The translations under genes and the position numbers were made by a program. The notes beneath the pieces are model-generated. The model had not been told where the DNA came from. It worked only from the letters and a program-made list of their open reading frames with translations, and did no database searches. This document shows positions 1 to 8,939 of a DNA stretch of 64,000 nt, one piece after another; position 1 is the first letter of the stretch, and each line of letters opens with the position of its first letter. The stretch lies in the NCBI GenBank assembly GCA_002478115.1, contig DLMH01000075.1, positions 62,001-126,000 of the forward strand, written 5' to 3'. This stretch comes from Candidatus Acidiferrum typicum (GTDB taxonomy: Bacteria > Acidobacteriota > Terriglobia > Acidiferrales > UBA7541).

Positions 1-1
1 G

Positions 2-133
2 AAGTTGAACTACATGCACGCGAATCCGGTGACGCGAAGATTGGTGAAGCATCCCAAGGAATGGCCATGGAGCAGTTGGTCCTTTTACCCCCAGGGCGAG
101 CCGGGGTTGGTCCGCATGGACGCGGAAGAATAA
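2..133 (+). CDS. REP-associated tyrosine transposase (RAYT), C-terminal fragment cut by the window edge
   Basis: The last 43 codons of a gene that begins outside the window are visible, in frame to a TAA at 131-133. The peptide reads LNYMHANPV, then LVKHPKEWPWSSWSFY, then a short acidic tail ending DAEE. This YxHxNPV plus WPWSSW pattern is the familiar C-terminus of Y1-type (TnpA_REP) transposases, which process REP palindromes as single strands (family knowledge). The catalytic HUH and Tyr parts lie outside the window, so activity cannot be judged. A 9-bp palindrome follows 21 bases after the stop, and palindromic repeats elsewhere in the window would be natural substrates (inference). Confidence 0.85.
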   Translation, partial: KLNYMHANPVTRRLVKHPKEWPWSSWSFYPQGEPGLVRMDAEE

Positions 134-154
134 AAAGAAACGGCGACCCCAAGA

Positions 155-179
155 CCCAGGTTCAAACAACGAACCTGGG
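155..179. repeat. 9-bp inverted repeat after the RAYT gene (REP-like palindrome)
   Basis: CCCAGGTTC and GAACCTGGG form a perfect 9-bp stem around a 7-base A-rich loop, 21 bases after the transposase stop. No T-run follows, so it is a poor intrinsic terminator. Such palindromes flanking RAYT genes are usually the element's own REP units; that reading is inference here. Confidence 0.5.
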
Positions 180-218
180 GCACCCTCCGCCTTATTAGGG
201 CTTGTGATTTGAAACAGC

Positions 219-294
219 TGGTGGGACCGCCCGGACTTGAACCGGGATTGCAGGTTTAGGAAACCTGTGCTTTATCCATTTAAGCAACGGCCCC
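219..294 (-). tRNA. tRNA-Arg, anticodon CCT
   Basis: Read on the minus strand the gene starts GGGGCCG and its acceptor stem closes with CGGTCCC. The anticodon stem CAGGT/ACCTG encloses the loop TTCCTAA, giving anticodon CCT, which reads AGG arginine codons. The T-arm contains GGTTCAAGTCC. The discriminator base is A at 222 and the CCA end is encoded (219-221). All arms pair, so it looks functional. Its 3' end faces the RAYT gene, and a truncated asmA lies behind its 5' end. Confidence 0.95.
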
Positions 295-330
295 ACAAAC
301 TGATTTTAGCACGAATTTATTGGCCGGATT

Positions 331-786
331 TTGTGCGCAGTTGGAAGTAATCCCGCACAATTGACCGCGAAACCCAACTGGGTCGAGAAGGAATTTATCG
401 GAATTTTAGCGGGCGGCGGGACGCTGGATGCGAAGAACAATATGAACTTCAACCTGGTGGCGACGGTGAACAGCTCCGTGCTGGGCGCAGCCGGAGGATC
501 GGTCGGCGGTGTACTTGGCGGTGCCGCTGGAAAAGTGCTGGGCGGCGGCGCGGGCTGCAAGAACGGCGGAATCAAGGTGCCGCTGCAAATCCACGGCACG
601 GCCGCGAACCCGCAATTTACGCCCGACATCGGCGGCGCGACGGCCAGCCTGATGAAATCGGAACTAACCTGCGCTGGTGGATCGGTGGGAAGCCTGGCTG
701 GCCTGGCGGGAGCGTCGGGCGGCAAGGGCGCGTCGGGCGTCACGAACCAATTAGGCGGGCTGTTTGGCGGGAAGAAGAAGCCGTAA
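331..786 (+). pseudogene. AsmA-family protein, C-terminal remnant
   Basis: The reading frame from TTG at 331 gives 151 residues. From about residue 26 it matches the C-terminal end of AsmA-type proteins: a GTLDAKNNMNFNL strand, a Gly/Ala-rich stretch, a PLQIHGTAANPQFTPDIGG strand and a final GLFGGKKKP tail. Complete AsmA proteins are inner-membrane-anchored, envelope-spanning proteins of several hundred residues. The N-terminal membrane anchor and almost all of the beta-rich body are missing, and a stop lies in frame at 307. There is no convincing ribosome site. I read it as a 5'-truncated gene beside the tRNA rather than a functional small protein. The tail is intact and still carries its own terminator, so the truncation may be recent. 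Confidence 0.65.
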
Positions 787-813
787 CGCGGCTTCATCCA
801 GAAAAATACAAAA

Positions 814-846
814 GGGACAGGTTGCGAAGCCTGTCCCATTTTTTTT
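814..846 (+). terminator. Rho-independent terminator after the asmA remnant
   Basis: GGGACAGG (814-821) pairs perfectly with CCTGTCCC (830-837) over an 8-base loop, and eight T residues follow at 839-846. It is one of the strongest terminators in the window. Confidence 0.9.
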
Positions 847-946
847 GCCGCTGCGCTTGACGTTGGGGCGAGTTCACACTAGCCTCAGGAGTCTGCGCGG
901 ATTGGGAATCGATCGCGGCTTTAGCACGAAATACAAGGAGTCAAGG

Positions 947-2614
947 ATGAGTCTTATAAGCGTTCGCAAGCGCCCGGGAATCGTTGTGTTTGCCGCACTC
1001 TGTCTGAGTCTCTCCGGTGCCGGGCGGGTGGCGGCCCAAGGCGGAGAGCCGCGGAGCTTCGCGATTCACGGTGCGAAAGTGGTGCCGGTATCGGGCGCGC
1101 CGCTGGAGAACGCGACGGTGGTGGTGTCGCGCGGAGTGATCACGGCGGTGGGAACGAATGTAGCCATCCCCGCGGACGCCTGGGTGATCGAAGGAAAGGG
1201 ATTGACGGTGTATCCGGGCCTGATGGATGCGTTCACGGACGTGGGCGTGGCAGCAGCGCCGGCGAGCGGTGGAGGCGGCGAGGCCAACGCCAAACCTCCG
1301 ATTTCGAAAGGGCCCGAAGACCGGCCGGCGACAACTCCGTGGCGCAATGCCGCGGATGAAATCAACCTGGGAGATGCGCGGATCGAGAGCTGGCGCAGCG
1401 CTGGATTTACGGCCACGGTTTCTGCTCCCAAGAGCGGAATGTTTCCGGGCCAGGCCGCGGTGCTGAATTTGGCCGGCGAACGAGCGGGGGATCTCGTGGT
1501 GAAATCGCCCGTGGCGGTGCCGGTTTCCTTGCAGGCGCCGGGCGGGTTCCGGAACTATCCCGATTCGCTGATGGGCGCAATTGCGTACGTTCGGCAGGTC
1601 TGGCTGGACGCGAACTGGAGCACACAGGCGGAGGCGATCTACGAAAAAAATCCGCGCGGTGTGGAACGCCCAAGGTACGACCAGAGCACGGAAGCGCTGA
1701 ACGATGCGCTGCAGAAGCATGCGGTGGTGCTGATTCCGGGCAACAGTTCGCTGGAGATACGGCGGGCGTTGGTCCTCGGAGAGGAATGGAAAGTCAACAG
1801 CGTGATTTACGGCGGGCAGATGGGCTACGAAGTGGCGGCAGAGATTGCGGCGAAGAAGGTGCCCGTGCTGGTGGATTTAAAATGGCCGGAAGCGGCGAAG
1901 GATGGCGATCCTGAGGAAGTGCCGTCATTGCGGACGCTGAGGTTCCGGGACCGTGCGCCGTCGTCGCCGGCGGCGCTGCAAAAGGCCGGAGTGAAATTCG
2001 CATTCTATTCCGGAGGGATAACGGCAGCCAAAGACATTTTGCCTGCGGTCAAGAAGTCGATCGATGCGGGATTGACCCCCGACGCGGCCCTGCGCGCACT
2101 GACGCTATCGCCCGCGGAGATATTTGGCGTGGCGGATGTGCTGGGTTCGATCGAGAAGGGCAAGATCGCAAACCTGGTGGTGACGGACGGCGACCTGTTC
2201 GACAAGAAAACAAAAGTGAAAATCGTGTTTGTGGACGGGCGGAAGTTTGAAGTGCGCGAGCCGCTGCGGCCCAGTGAGCCGCCGATGGGTGACTTGACGG
2301 GCAAGTGGAAACTGTCCACCAGCACGCCGAACGGAGCAGAGGAATTGACGGCGGACCTGTCGATGGAGACGGATGGCACGTTGACCGGGACGGTAAGCAG
2401 CCCGCAACGGGGCACGGGAAGCATTTTCAGCGGATACGTAAGCGAGGAGAAATTCAGCTTCACGATCAATCTGCCGATTGAGGGGAATCCGACGGACGTG
2501 CGCTTCACGGGAACGTTTGAGGGCAATTCGATGAAGGGTTCGATCAGCGTGTTGGGTTACACGTTTGAGTTCGCCGGCACAAAACCCGGCGCGGCGGCGG
2601 GAGGTGCGCGATGA
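947..2614 (+). CDS. Secreted amidohydrolase-fold protein without metal ligands, plus C-terminal beta domain
   Basis: 555 residues. ATG 947 is chosen over an upstream open frame because AAGGAG (935-940) sits 6 bases before it and a signal peptide (VVFAALCLSLSGAGRVAAQ) follows. The body has the amidohydrolase layout: N-terminal beta-sandwich (AIHGAKVVPVSG, VVSRGVITAVG), a barrel, and the closing GSIEKGKIANLVVTDGD strand. At residues 91-100, where the family has PGLIDAHTH, this protein has GLMDAFTDVG. The later His and Asp ligand positions are also replaced (VLIPGN, IYGGQ, FAFYSGG). Residues 447-555 form an extra beta-rich, lipocalin-like domain beginning GDLTGKWKL. It is first in a three-gene operon and overlaps the next gene by ATGA. 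Catalysis by the usual mechanism seems unlikely; a binding or partner role with the next gene is inference. Confidence 0.88.
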   Translation: MSLISVRKRPGIVVFAALCLSLSGAGRVAAQGGEPRSFAIHGAKVVPVSGAPLENATVVVSRGVITAVGTNVAIPADAWVIEGKGLTVYPGLMDAFTDVGVAAAPASGGGGEANAKPPISKGPEDRPATTPWRNAADEINLGDARIESWRSAGFTATVSAPKSGMFPGQAAVLNLAGERAGDLVVKSPVAVPVSLQAPGGFRNYPDSLMGAIAYVRQVWLDANWSTQAEAIYEKNPRGVERPRYDQSTEALNDALQKHAVVLIPGNSSLEIRRALVLGEEWKVNSVIYGGQMGYEVAAEIAAKKVPVLVDLKWPEAAKDGDPEEVPSLRTLRFRDRAPSSPAALQKAGVKFAFYSGGITAAKDILPAVKKSIDAGLTPDAALRALTLSPAEIFGVADVLGSIEKGKIANLVVTDGDLFDKKTKVKIVFVDGRKFEVREPLRPSEPPMGDLTGKWKLSTSTPNGAEELTADLSMETDGTLTGTVSSPQRGTGSIFSGYVSEEKFSFTINLPIEGNPTDVRFTGTFEGNSMKGSISVLGYTFEFAGTKPGAAAGGAR

Positions 2615-4086
2615 ACCGGCGCCGAGTGAATTTTGGAATCGCGGTTGTTGCGCTGCTTTGTTTGCTGACTGGCGCGAGCGGTGCGGCCCGAGAGAAGGAG
2701 GCGAAGCCCAGTGCAGCGGCGAATCCAGCGCCGGCGCTGCTGATTCGCAATGCCACGATTCTCACCGTTACGCACGGGACGCTCGAAAAAGCCGACATCC
2801 TTATTAAGGATGGAAAAATCGCGGCCGTGGGAAGTGGGTTGAAGGCGCCTGCGGATGCGCAGGTGATCGACGCCAGCGGGCAATTTGTCATGCCCGGAAT
2901 CATCGATTGCCATTCGCACATTGCTGTCGACGGCGATGTGAACGAAGGAAGCGTGTCGGTTTCCTCGATGGTGAACATCGCCGACGTTCTGAACTCGGAT
3001 GATCCCGCGATTTACCGCGACCTGGCGGGCGGCGTCACGGCGGCGAATATTCTGCACGGTTCGGCGAATTCCATCGGCGGGCAGACGGTGGTGATCAAGC
3101 TGCGCTGGGGACAGCCGGCGGCGAAGCTCCCGTTTGAGGGTGCGCTTCCGGGAATCAAGTTTGCCCTGGGTGAAAATCCCAAGCGCTCGAATTTCCGGGC
3201 ATCCGGCATGCCGGACCGGTATCCGGCGACTCGCCTGGGCGTGGAAGAAACGATTCGCGGAGCGTTCACCGAAGCCCGCGACTACAAGAAAACCTGGGAT
3301 GACTACAGCAAACGAGTTGCTGCGGGCGAAAAGAATCTGATTCCGCCACGGCGCGATTTGAAACTGGAACCGCTGGTGGAGGTGCTGGAAGGGAAACGGT
3401 ACGTGCACGCGCACTGCTACCGCGAAGACGAAATCCTGATGCTGCTGCGCGTGGCGAAGGAGTTTGGGTTCCGCGTGCAGACGCTGCAGCACGTCCTGGA
3501 AGGGTACAAGGTCGCGGATGAAATCGCCGCGGCTGGGACAGGTGCTTCGACATTTTCGGATTGGTGGGCGTACAAATTGGAAGCGTACGAGGCGATCCCC
3601 TACAACGCCGCGCTGATGACGCGGCGCGGCGTGGTGGTCTCCGTGAATTCGGACGACGCGGCGGAAGCGACCCACCTGAACCAGGAAGCGGCGAAATCCA
3701 TGCGCTACGGAGGCTTGACGCACGACGAAGCGTTGAAACTGGTGACGCTGAATCCGGCGATTCAGTTGGGCATTGAGAAGCGCGTGGGGTCGATCGAGGT
3801 GGGCAAGGACGCGGACTTGGTGATTTACAATCGCGATCCTTTGAGCGCGTACGCGGTGGTGCAGAAAACGCTGATTGACGGACGCGTTTACTTTGACCGC
3901 GAAAAAGATCTGGCGGGACGCGCGGCGCTGGAGCAGGAGAAGAAGGAGCTTTTGGAGAAGGCCAAGAAAAATGCGGAGAAAAAGGCGGACGAAAAGAAGG
4001 CCGAAGGGAAAAAGCCGGAGGAAAAGAAGCCGGAAGAAAAGGCCAAGCCGCCGCAAGAGCGGACTGATGAGGGAGGTGCGCGATGA
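2611..4086 (+). CDS. Periplasmic imidazolonepropionase-like amidohydrolase (catalytic member of the trio)
   Basis: 491 residues with a signal peptide (GIAVVALLCLLTGASGAAR). The metal-binding pattern is complete: HSH at 101-103 within PGIIDCHSHIAVD, His in VHAHCY (266-268), His294 in TLQHV, and Asp348 in SVNSDD. These are the ligands of metal-dependent amidohydrolases acting on cyclic amides or peptides; the substrate cannot be told from sequence. The C-terminal 55 residues are a Lys/Glu-rich helical tail (KKNAEKKADEKK and similar), unusual for the family. GGGAGGTGCGCG supplies the ribosome site inside the end of the previous gene, and the gene overlaps both neighbours by ATGA, implying coupled translation at fixed stoichiometry. 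Confidence 0.92.
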   Translation: MNRRRVNFGIAVVALLCLLTGASGAAREKEAKPSAAANPAPALLIRNATILTVTHGTLEKADILIKDGKIAAVGSGLKAPADAQVIDASGQFVMPGIIDCHSHIAVDGDVNEGSVSVSSMVNIADVLNSDDPAIYRDLAGGVTAANILHGSANSIGGQTVVIKLRWGQPAAKLPFEGALPGIKFALGENPKRSNFRASGMPDRYPATRLGVEETIRGAFTEARDYKKTWDDYSKRVAAGEKNLIPPRRDLKLEPLVEVLEGKRYVHAHCYREDEILMLLRVAKEFGFRVQTLQHVLEGYKVADEIAAAGTGASTFSDWWAYKLEAYEAIPYNAALMTRRGVVVSVNSDDAAEATHLNQEAAKSMRYGGLTHDEALKLVTLNPAIQLGIEKRVGSIEVGKDADLVIYNRDPLSAYAVVQKTLIDGRVYFDREKDLAGRAALEQEKKELLEKAKKNAEKKADEKKAEGKKPEEKKPEEKAKPPQERTDEGGAR

Positions 4087-5426
4087 AGCCCAGCCGGATG
4101 AAGATGCGCGTACCGATTCTTTTTGTGGGCTCCTTGTACGTGGCGGGAATGGCGTTTGGCCAAACAGTCCCGGCAACGGACACGGCGATTACGCACGCGA
4201 AGATTTTCACATTGGCGGGAGCGCCGATCGAAGACGGCACCGTGGTCATTCACGACGGGAAAATCGCGGCTGTGGGTGCAAACGTAAGCATTCCCGCCGG
4301 AGCCAAAGTGATTGATGCGAAGGGGCTGCAGGTGTACCCAGGGTTGTTCGATCCGCTTACCCAGATGGGTTTGAGCGAGATCGGCGCGGTTCGCGCAACG
4401 GTAGACACCACGGAAACGGGCTCGTTCAATCCGGATTTGGTTGCCGCGACGGCGGTGCTGCCGTCCAGCGCGCACATCCCGGTGACGCGTGCAGTGGGCA
4501 TTACGGAAGTGCTCGCGGTTCCGGCGAGCGGCGGGTTTGATTCCTCCGGCGCCACCAACCTGATTGGCGGGCAGGCTTCGGCCATCCACCTGGCGGGCTG
4601 GACTGTCGCGGAGATGTTGATCCGCAAGAACGCGGCGATGGTGATGGATTGGCCGGGGATCGAGACGCAATCGTTCGATTATTCGACGTTCTCCACGAAG
4701 GAGAAGCCGTTCAGCGACGCGAAGAAAGACTACGACAAGTCCGTGGACCAGCTAACGAACTGGCTCGAGGAATCACGGCATTACGCGCAGGTCGCGGCGA
4801 CGAGCGGGGCAATCTACGATCGCGACGTCAAACTGGAGGCCATGATTTCGGTGGTGCGCGGAGAGATGCCCGTGCTGGTTTTCGCGGACCGGGCGCGGGA
4901 CATCCGCAACGCCGTGGAGTTTTGCGAAAATCAAAATCTGAAGATGATTCTGGCGGGCGGCGGCGAAGCGTGGAAGGTGAAAGACCTGCTGCGCTCGAAG
5001 AGCGTGCCGGTGATCTTGCGGTCGACGCTGGAATATCCGAGAGAGGATGATGACGCATACGACCGCCTGATGACGCAGCCCGCGGAACTTGTCGCGGCGG
5101 GCGTGAAGATTGCGTTCGGGAGCTTCGACAATAGTTTTTCGAGACGCCTGGGGCAACAGGCCGCCAATGCGGTTGCCCACGGCCTGGCGTACGAGGATGG
5201 GTTGAAGGCGGTCACGCTGTACCCCGCGCAGATCCTGGGGTTGGACGGCGAGTTGGGGACGATCGAAACGGGTAAGATCGCCAATCTGGTCGTGACCAAC
5301 GGGGACCCGCTGGAGCTGACCACCGAGGTGCGCTATCTCTTCATCAAGGGGCAGCTCACGTCTACGGATAACAAGCAAAAGGATTTATACGAGAAGTATT
5401 TGAACCGGCCTGCGGCGACCAAGTAA
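4083..5426 (+). CDS. Secreted amidohydrolase-fold protein without metal ligands (third of the trio)
   Basis: 447 residues with an N-terminal hydrophobic export signal (ILFVGSLYVAGMAFGQ). It keeps the amidohydrolase frame (ITHAKIFTLAGAPIEDG at the start and GTIETGKIANLVVTNGDPL at the end). At residues 85-96, however, it has YPGLFDPLTQMG where HxH is expected. The later ligands are replaced too: VFADRA for the first lone His, ILAGGGEA for the second, and FGSFDN for the Asp site. It therefore resembles the first gene of the operon, which has the same losses, and differs from the middle gene, which is complete. Start ATG 4083 overlaps the previous stop and uses an identical GGGAGGTGCGCG ribosome site. 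Confidence 0.9.
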   Translation: MKPSRMKMRVPILFVGSLYVAGMAFGQTVPATDTAITHAKIFTLAGAPIEDGTVVIHDGKIAAVGANVSIPAGAKVIDAKGLQVYPGLFDPLTQMGLSEIGAVRATVDTTETGSFNPDLVAATAVLPSSAHIPVTRAVGITEVLAVPASGGFDSSGATNLIGGQASAIHLAGWTVAEMLIRKNAAMVMDWPGIETQSFDYSTFSTKEKPFSDAKKDYDKSVDQLTNWLEESRHYAQVAATSGAIYDRDVKLEAMISVVRGEMPVLVFADRARDIRNAVEFCENQNLKMILAGGGEAWKVKDLLRSKSVPVILRSTLEYPREDDDAYDRLMTQPAELVAAGVKIAFGSFDNSFSRRLGQQAANAVAHGLAYEDGLKAVTLYPAQILGLDGELGTIETGKIANLVVTNGDPLELTTEVRYLFIKGQLTSTDNKQKDLYEKYLNRPAATK

Positions 5427-5544
5427 GCGGGGCTGCCAGACGTGCTTCGCATGCCCGCTGGAGTGGGTCTCCAGCCCAGTCCAAGATGCATCATAAGTCC
5501 CAAGCAACTTTTTCTGGGAAGTTGCGTATCTACTTAAGGATATT

Positions 5545-7083
5545 ATGCGCCGGCTCACTCATGTTGTGTTCATACTCACTGTTTGCCTCGCCGGAGCCGG
5601 GGTCGGCCTGGCGCAGGATGCCAACAAAATCATCGAGCAATACCTGAAGGCAGCCGGCGGGAATAAGTCCATTTCGCGGATTCAGACGGTCTCAATCGAT
5701 GGAACGTTCACCAGCGGGTCAGAAGCGAAACCCGGGACGTACACTTTCCGGGCCAAGCAGCCCAACCGCTGCTACACGGAGATTCAAAGCAAAGGCAAAA
5801 CGCTGATTGAGTCCTACAACGGCAAGTCCGCCTGGCACCAGGCCGAGACTGGCGAGATCAGCACACTTTTGGGGCCGCAGGCGCTGGAAATGGAAGCCGC
5901 GGCGCAGTATTACAACGCGCGGCTGCAGGGGCTGGCGAAAAGGAAGATCGGCGCGGCGTTCAAGGGGCATGCGCAGGTGCACGGCCGGGACGCACTGCAG
6001 GTGGAGCTGACCTATCCCACGGGAGTGCAGTGGGAAGTCTATTTCGATCCGCAGAGCCACTTGATTGTGGAAGAGCAGGCCACGATCGCGGGGATTCCGC
6101 GGGAAATTTTTTATGACGATTACCGGAATGTAGATGGGGTGAAACTGCCGTACAAGCTGGAAGTGCACCGGGGCAACGATTCGTATGCCGTGAACGTGAC
6201 ACGCGCGGCGGTGAACGAGACCGTGGGCGAGCGCGTCTTCGATTTCCCGAAGAAGTCCCAGGTGCAGCTCCCGGACTTGAAAAAGCTGTTCGAGGAAATT
6301 GATGCCCATCAGAAGCAGATTGACAAGATCAAGGAGAATTACGCGGGAACGAATTTCGAGGAAGAGACGGAATTCGACAAAACCGGGAAGGTGACCAAGA
6401 CGGATATAAAGGAGTACACCTTTTTCTACCTGAATGGCGACGAAATCTCGACGCTGGTGAAGAAAGACGGCCAGCCTCTGAGCGACGGCGAGCAGAAGAA
6501 GGAAAACGAAAAGACGCAGAAGCGCATTGAAGAGATTCAAAAAAATGAAAAGAAAAAGGAAGCGAAGGAAGAGAAGGCCAAGGAAGAAGGGAAGGAGGCG
6601 AAGGAAGACGACGAGCCCGGGATCGAAATCTTCTTGCGGGTCTCCCAGTTCGTGAACCCGCGCAGGGAGCGCTTCCGCGGCCAGGACGTCCTGGTGTTCG
6701 ATTTTGAGCCGAATCCGGAGTACAAGCCCAAAAACATGGAAGAGAGAGTCGTGAAGGAACTCGCCGGTGTCGTGTGGGTGGACGAAAAGGCGCATGATGT
6801 GGCGCGGCTGGAGGCCTACTTTGTGGGTGACGTAAAAATCGGCGGAGGGCTGCTGGCCAATCTTCAAAAGGGTACGAACTTTTCCTTTGAGCAGGCCTAC
6901 CTAAACAACGAAGTGTGGCTGCCGACTTACATAGAGGCGCACGTAGGGGTGCGGGTGCTGTTGGTGAAGGGCATCAAGGTGAATGTGGTGAACCGGTACT
7001 CCGACTACAAGCGATTCAATGTGGAGACACTGAGCACGATCAACAAGCCGAAAGAGACGCTCGAGAACGCATCGAAACCTTGA
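5545..7083 (+). CDS. Periplasmic LolA-like / outer-membrane lipoprotein-sorting-like protein with charged linker
   Basis: 512 residues. ATG 5545 follows AAGGA at 5536-5540 and is followed by a signal peptide (VVFILTVCLAGAGVGLAQD). Residues about 22-235 start DANKIIEQYLKAAGG and continue as beta strands typical of the LolA/LppX half-barrel used for lipid or lipoprotein carriage. Around 255-360 there is a long charged helical insert (EQKKENEKTQKRIEEI, then Lys/Glu runs), and the last 150 residues return to half-barrel strands (ARLEAYFVGDVKIGGG). Two half-barrels joined by a coiled-coil-like linker is my reading; ligand and partner are unknown. It lies 118 bases after the amidohydrolase trio, with a small GCAACTT/AAGTTGC hairpin between, so it may have its own transcript. 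Confidence 0.7.
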   Translation: MRRLTHVVFILTVCLAGAGVGLAQDANKIIEQYLKAAGGNKSISRIQTVSIDGTFTSGSEAKPGTYTFRAKQPNRCYTEIQSKGKTLIESYNGKSAWHQAETGEISTLLGPQALEMEAAAQYYNARLQGLAKRKIGAAFKGHAQVHGRDALQVELTYPTGVQWEVYFDPQSHLIVEEQATIAGIPREIFYDDYRNVDGVKLPYKLEVHRGNDSYAVNVTRAAVNETVGERVFDFPKKSQVQLPDLKKLFEEIDAHQKQIDKIKENYAGTNFEEETEFDKTGKVTKTDIKEYTFFYLNGDEISTLVKKDGQPLSDGEQKKENEKTQKRIEEIQKNEKKKEAKEEKAKEEGKEAKEDDEPGIEIFLRVSQFVNPRRERFRGQDVLVFDFEPNPEYKPKNMEERVVKELAGVVWVDEKAHDVARLEAYFVGDVKIGGGLLANLQKGTNFSFEQAYLNNEVWLPTYIEAHVGVRVLLVKGIKVNVVNRYSDYKRFNVETLSTINKPKETLENASKP

Positions 7084-7139
7084 TGGAGCGCATCTCTTCC
7101 GGGTTGTACAGGATTAATTTCCTTCGATTACGCTGAGGT

Positions 7140-8939
7140 TCAGCGGCCCTCGAAGGGGTAGCGGTCCTGGGCTTGAACGGCGGCGGCGATGCGGCGGCGG
7201 AGCGCGATGGTATCCACGGCGGGGCGCTTGCCGAAGCGCTTGAGTACCGCCATCTGGGTGATGCGCATGTCGCCTTCGTGAACGGCAGCGATGGCTCGCT
7301 TGGCTTCGTGATCCACACGCTCAGCAGCGTCCGCGATGAAAACGCGAGCGGCATCGATCATCGCGGAAGTGGCAGCCTCGCCCTTGGTAGCAGCGGCCTT
7401 CTGAGCGCGCAGGAGGCAGGACTCCATCGCGTAAATTTCCATGACCATGTTGGCGAGGGCGCCGATCAGCTCCTGATCGTCAGCCAGCTTTTCGCGGAAC
7501 TTCTGGACCGCGCCGCCCGCCGCCTGCAGAAACATTTTCTTGGCGTTGGCGATGACGCGCGCTTCTTCCGCAAGCACGCCTTCCGGTGTTTCTTCAAACG
7601 ACGGGCCGGCGAGGATTTCATCGGCGAGTTTCATGGCCGCGGGAATCAGGGGCAATTGCCCGCCCATGGCGCGCTTCATCAGCATCTGGATGATGAGCAT
7701 GCGGTTGATTTCGTTGGTGCCTTCAAAGATGCGGTTGATGCGCGAATCACGATAGGCGCGGCAGACGGGATAATCCTCGTGGAAACCGTAGCCGCCGAAG
7801 ATCTGCACCGCTTCGTCCACCACAAAGTCGAGCATCTCGCTGCCGTAGACCTTGGCGATGGAGCTTTCGATGGCGTATTCCTCCAGGACCTTCATCGTGT
7901 TCTGAGCCGTTTCGCCGCTGCCGGAAGCGGCGCTCATGGCCGCCTCGATATTGCCGGCCGTGCGGTAAATCATGGAATCAATCGCAAAAATCCGCACGGC
8001 CATTTCGGCAAGCTTTTCCTTCATCAGGCCAAATTCGCCGATCTGCTTGCCGAAGGCCTTGCGCTCTTTCGTATATTTCGAAGCGGCCATCAGCACATGT
8101 TTGGAACCGCCGAGGCAGGAAGCGCCCAGGGTAAATCGCCCGGCATTCAGGACGTTGAAGGCGACAATGTGGCCGCGGCCCACTTCGTGGAGCAGGTTTT
8201 CCTTCGGCACTTTGCAATTTTCCAGGAATAGCGGCGTCGTAGAACTCCCGTGGATGCCCATCTTGTGCTCTTCATTACCGGGCTTGCAGCCGGGGAAATT
8301 CTTTTCGACGATGAAGGCGGTGAGTTTTTCACCATCCACTTTCGCAAACACGATAAAGAGGCCGGCAAAGCCCCCGTTGGTGATCCACATCTTCTGGCCG
8401 TTCAGAATGTAGTGGGCTCCATCGGCGCTGAGTTCGGCGCGCGTCAGCAAATTCTGCGCGTCGCTGCCGGCTTGCGGTTCCGAGAGGCAATAGGCGCCGA
8501 TGTATTCGCCGCTCGCGAGTTTCGGCAGGTACTTTTTCTTTTGCGCTTCAGTGCCGAAATAGACGATGGGCAGCGTGCCGATGCCTGCATGAGCGCCGTG
8601 CGTGGTGGCGAAGCCGCCGTAGATGGAGATTTTTTCGGTCAGGACCGTGGTGGCGATTTTGTCGAGGCCCGCGCCGCCGTACTCTTCGGGCGTTGCGCCG
8701 CTCATCAAGCCGAGTTCCGCGGCTTTACGGGTGAGCTCGGCCATGAGGCCCGGCTTCTTGTCTTCCAAATCCTTGATGTGAGGAAAAACTTCCTTGATGA
8801 CGAACTCTTCCGCCGTTTGTCCGATCAGCTTCTGGTCATCAGTGAGATCCGCCGGAGTGAATACATCCTGCGGGGCAGCGGATTCCAGCAGAAAACTGCC
8901 GCCCTTCGCTGCGGGTTTGGAAAGAACCGAGCTCGCCAT
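7140..8939 (-). CDS. Acyl-CoA dehydrogenase, long (VLCAD/FadE-type) form
   Basis: 599 residues from ATG at 8939, which has AAGGAG 8 bases upstream; a further in-frame Met 14 codons earlier lacks a ribosome site. FAD and substrate signatures are visible: GAYCLSEPQAGSDA, YILNGQKMWITNGG, and the flavin-side motif DEAVQIFGGYGFHEDYPVCR. The catalytic Glu is in FEGTNEINRML (Glu410). The extra C-terminal helical domain of about 170 residues is what makes very-long-chain enzymes about 600 residues long. The enzyme would perform the first beta-oxidation step in the cytoplasm. A thiolase lies 0.9 kb upstream on the same strand, consistent with a fatty-acid degradation group. Confidence 0.95.
   Translation of the reverse strand: MASSVLSKPAAKGGSFLLESAAPQDVFTPADLTDDQKLIGQTAEEFVIKEVFPHIKDLEDKKPGLMAELTRKAAELGLMSGATPEEYGGAGLDKIATTVLTEKISIYGGFATTHGAHAGIGTLPIVYFGTEAQKKKYLPKLASGEYIGAYCLSEPQAGSDAQNLLTRAELSADGAHYILNGQKMWITNGGFAGLFIVFAKVDGEKLTAFIVEKNFPGCKPGNEEHKMGIHGSSTTPLFLENCKVPKENLLHEVGRGHIVAFNVLNAGRFTLGASCLGGSKHVLMAASKYTKERKAFGKQIGEFGLMKEKLAEMAVRIFAIDSMIYRTAGNIEAAMSAASGSGETAQNTMKVLEEYAIESSIAKVYGSEMLDFVVDEAVQIFGGYGFHEDYPVCRAYRDSRINRIFEGTNEINRMLIIQMLMKRAMGGQLPLIPAAMKLADEILAGPSFEETPEGVLAEEARVIANAKKMFLQAAGGAVQKFREKLADDQELIGALANMVMEIYAMESCLLRAQKAAATKGEAATSAMIDAARVFIADAAERVDHEAKRAIAAVHEGDMRITQMAVLKRFGKRPAVDTIALRRRIAAAVQAQDRYPFEGR

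Noticed and set aside
306..839. 177-residue open frame on the minus strand over the asmA remnant
   Set aside because: Pro/Ala-rich translation of the antisense strand of a GC-rich gene; no ribosome site or family match.
2557..4176. Long minus-strand open frame opposite the second amidohydrolase gene
   Set aside because: Arg/Leu-rich composition typical of an antisense shadow; the plus-strand gene has full motifs and a ribosome site.
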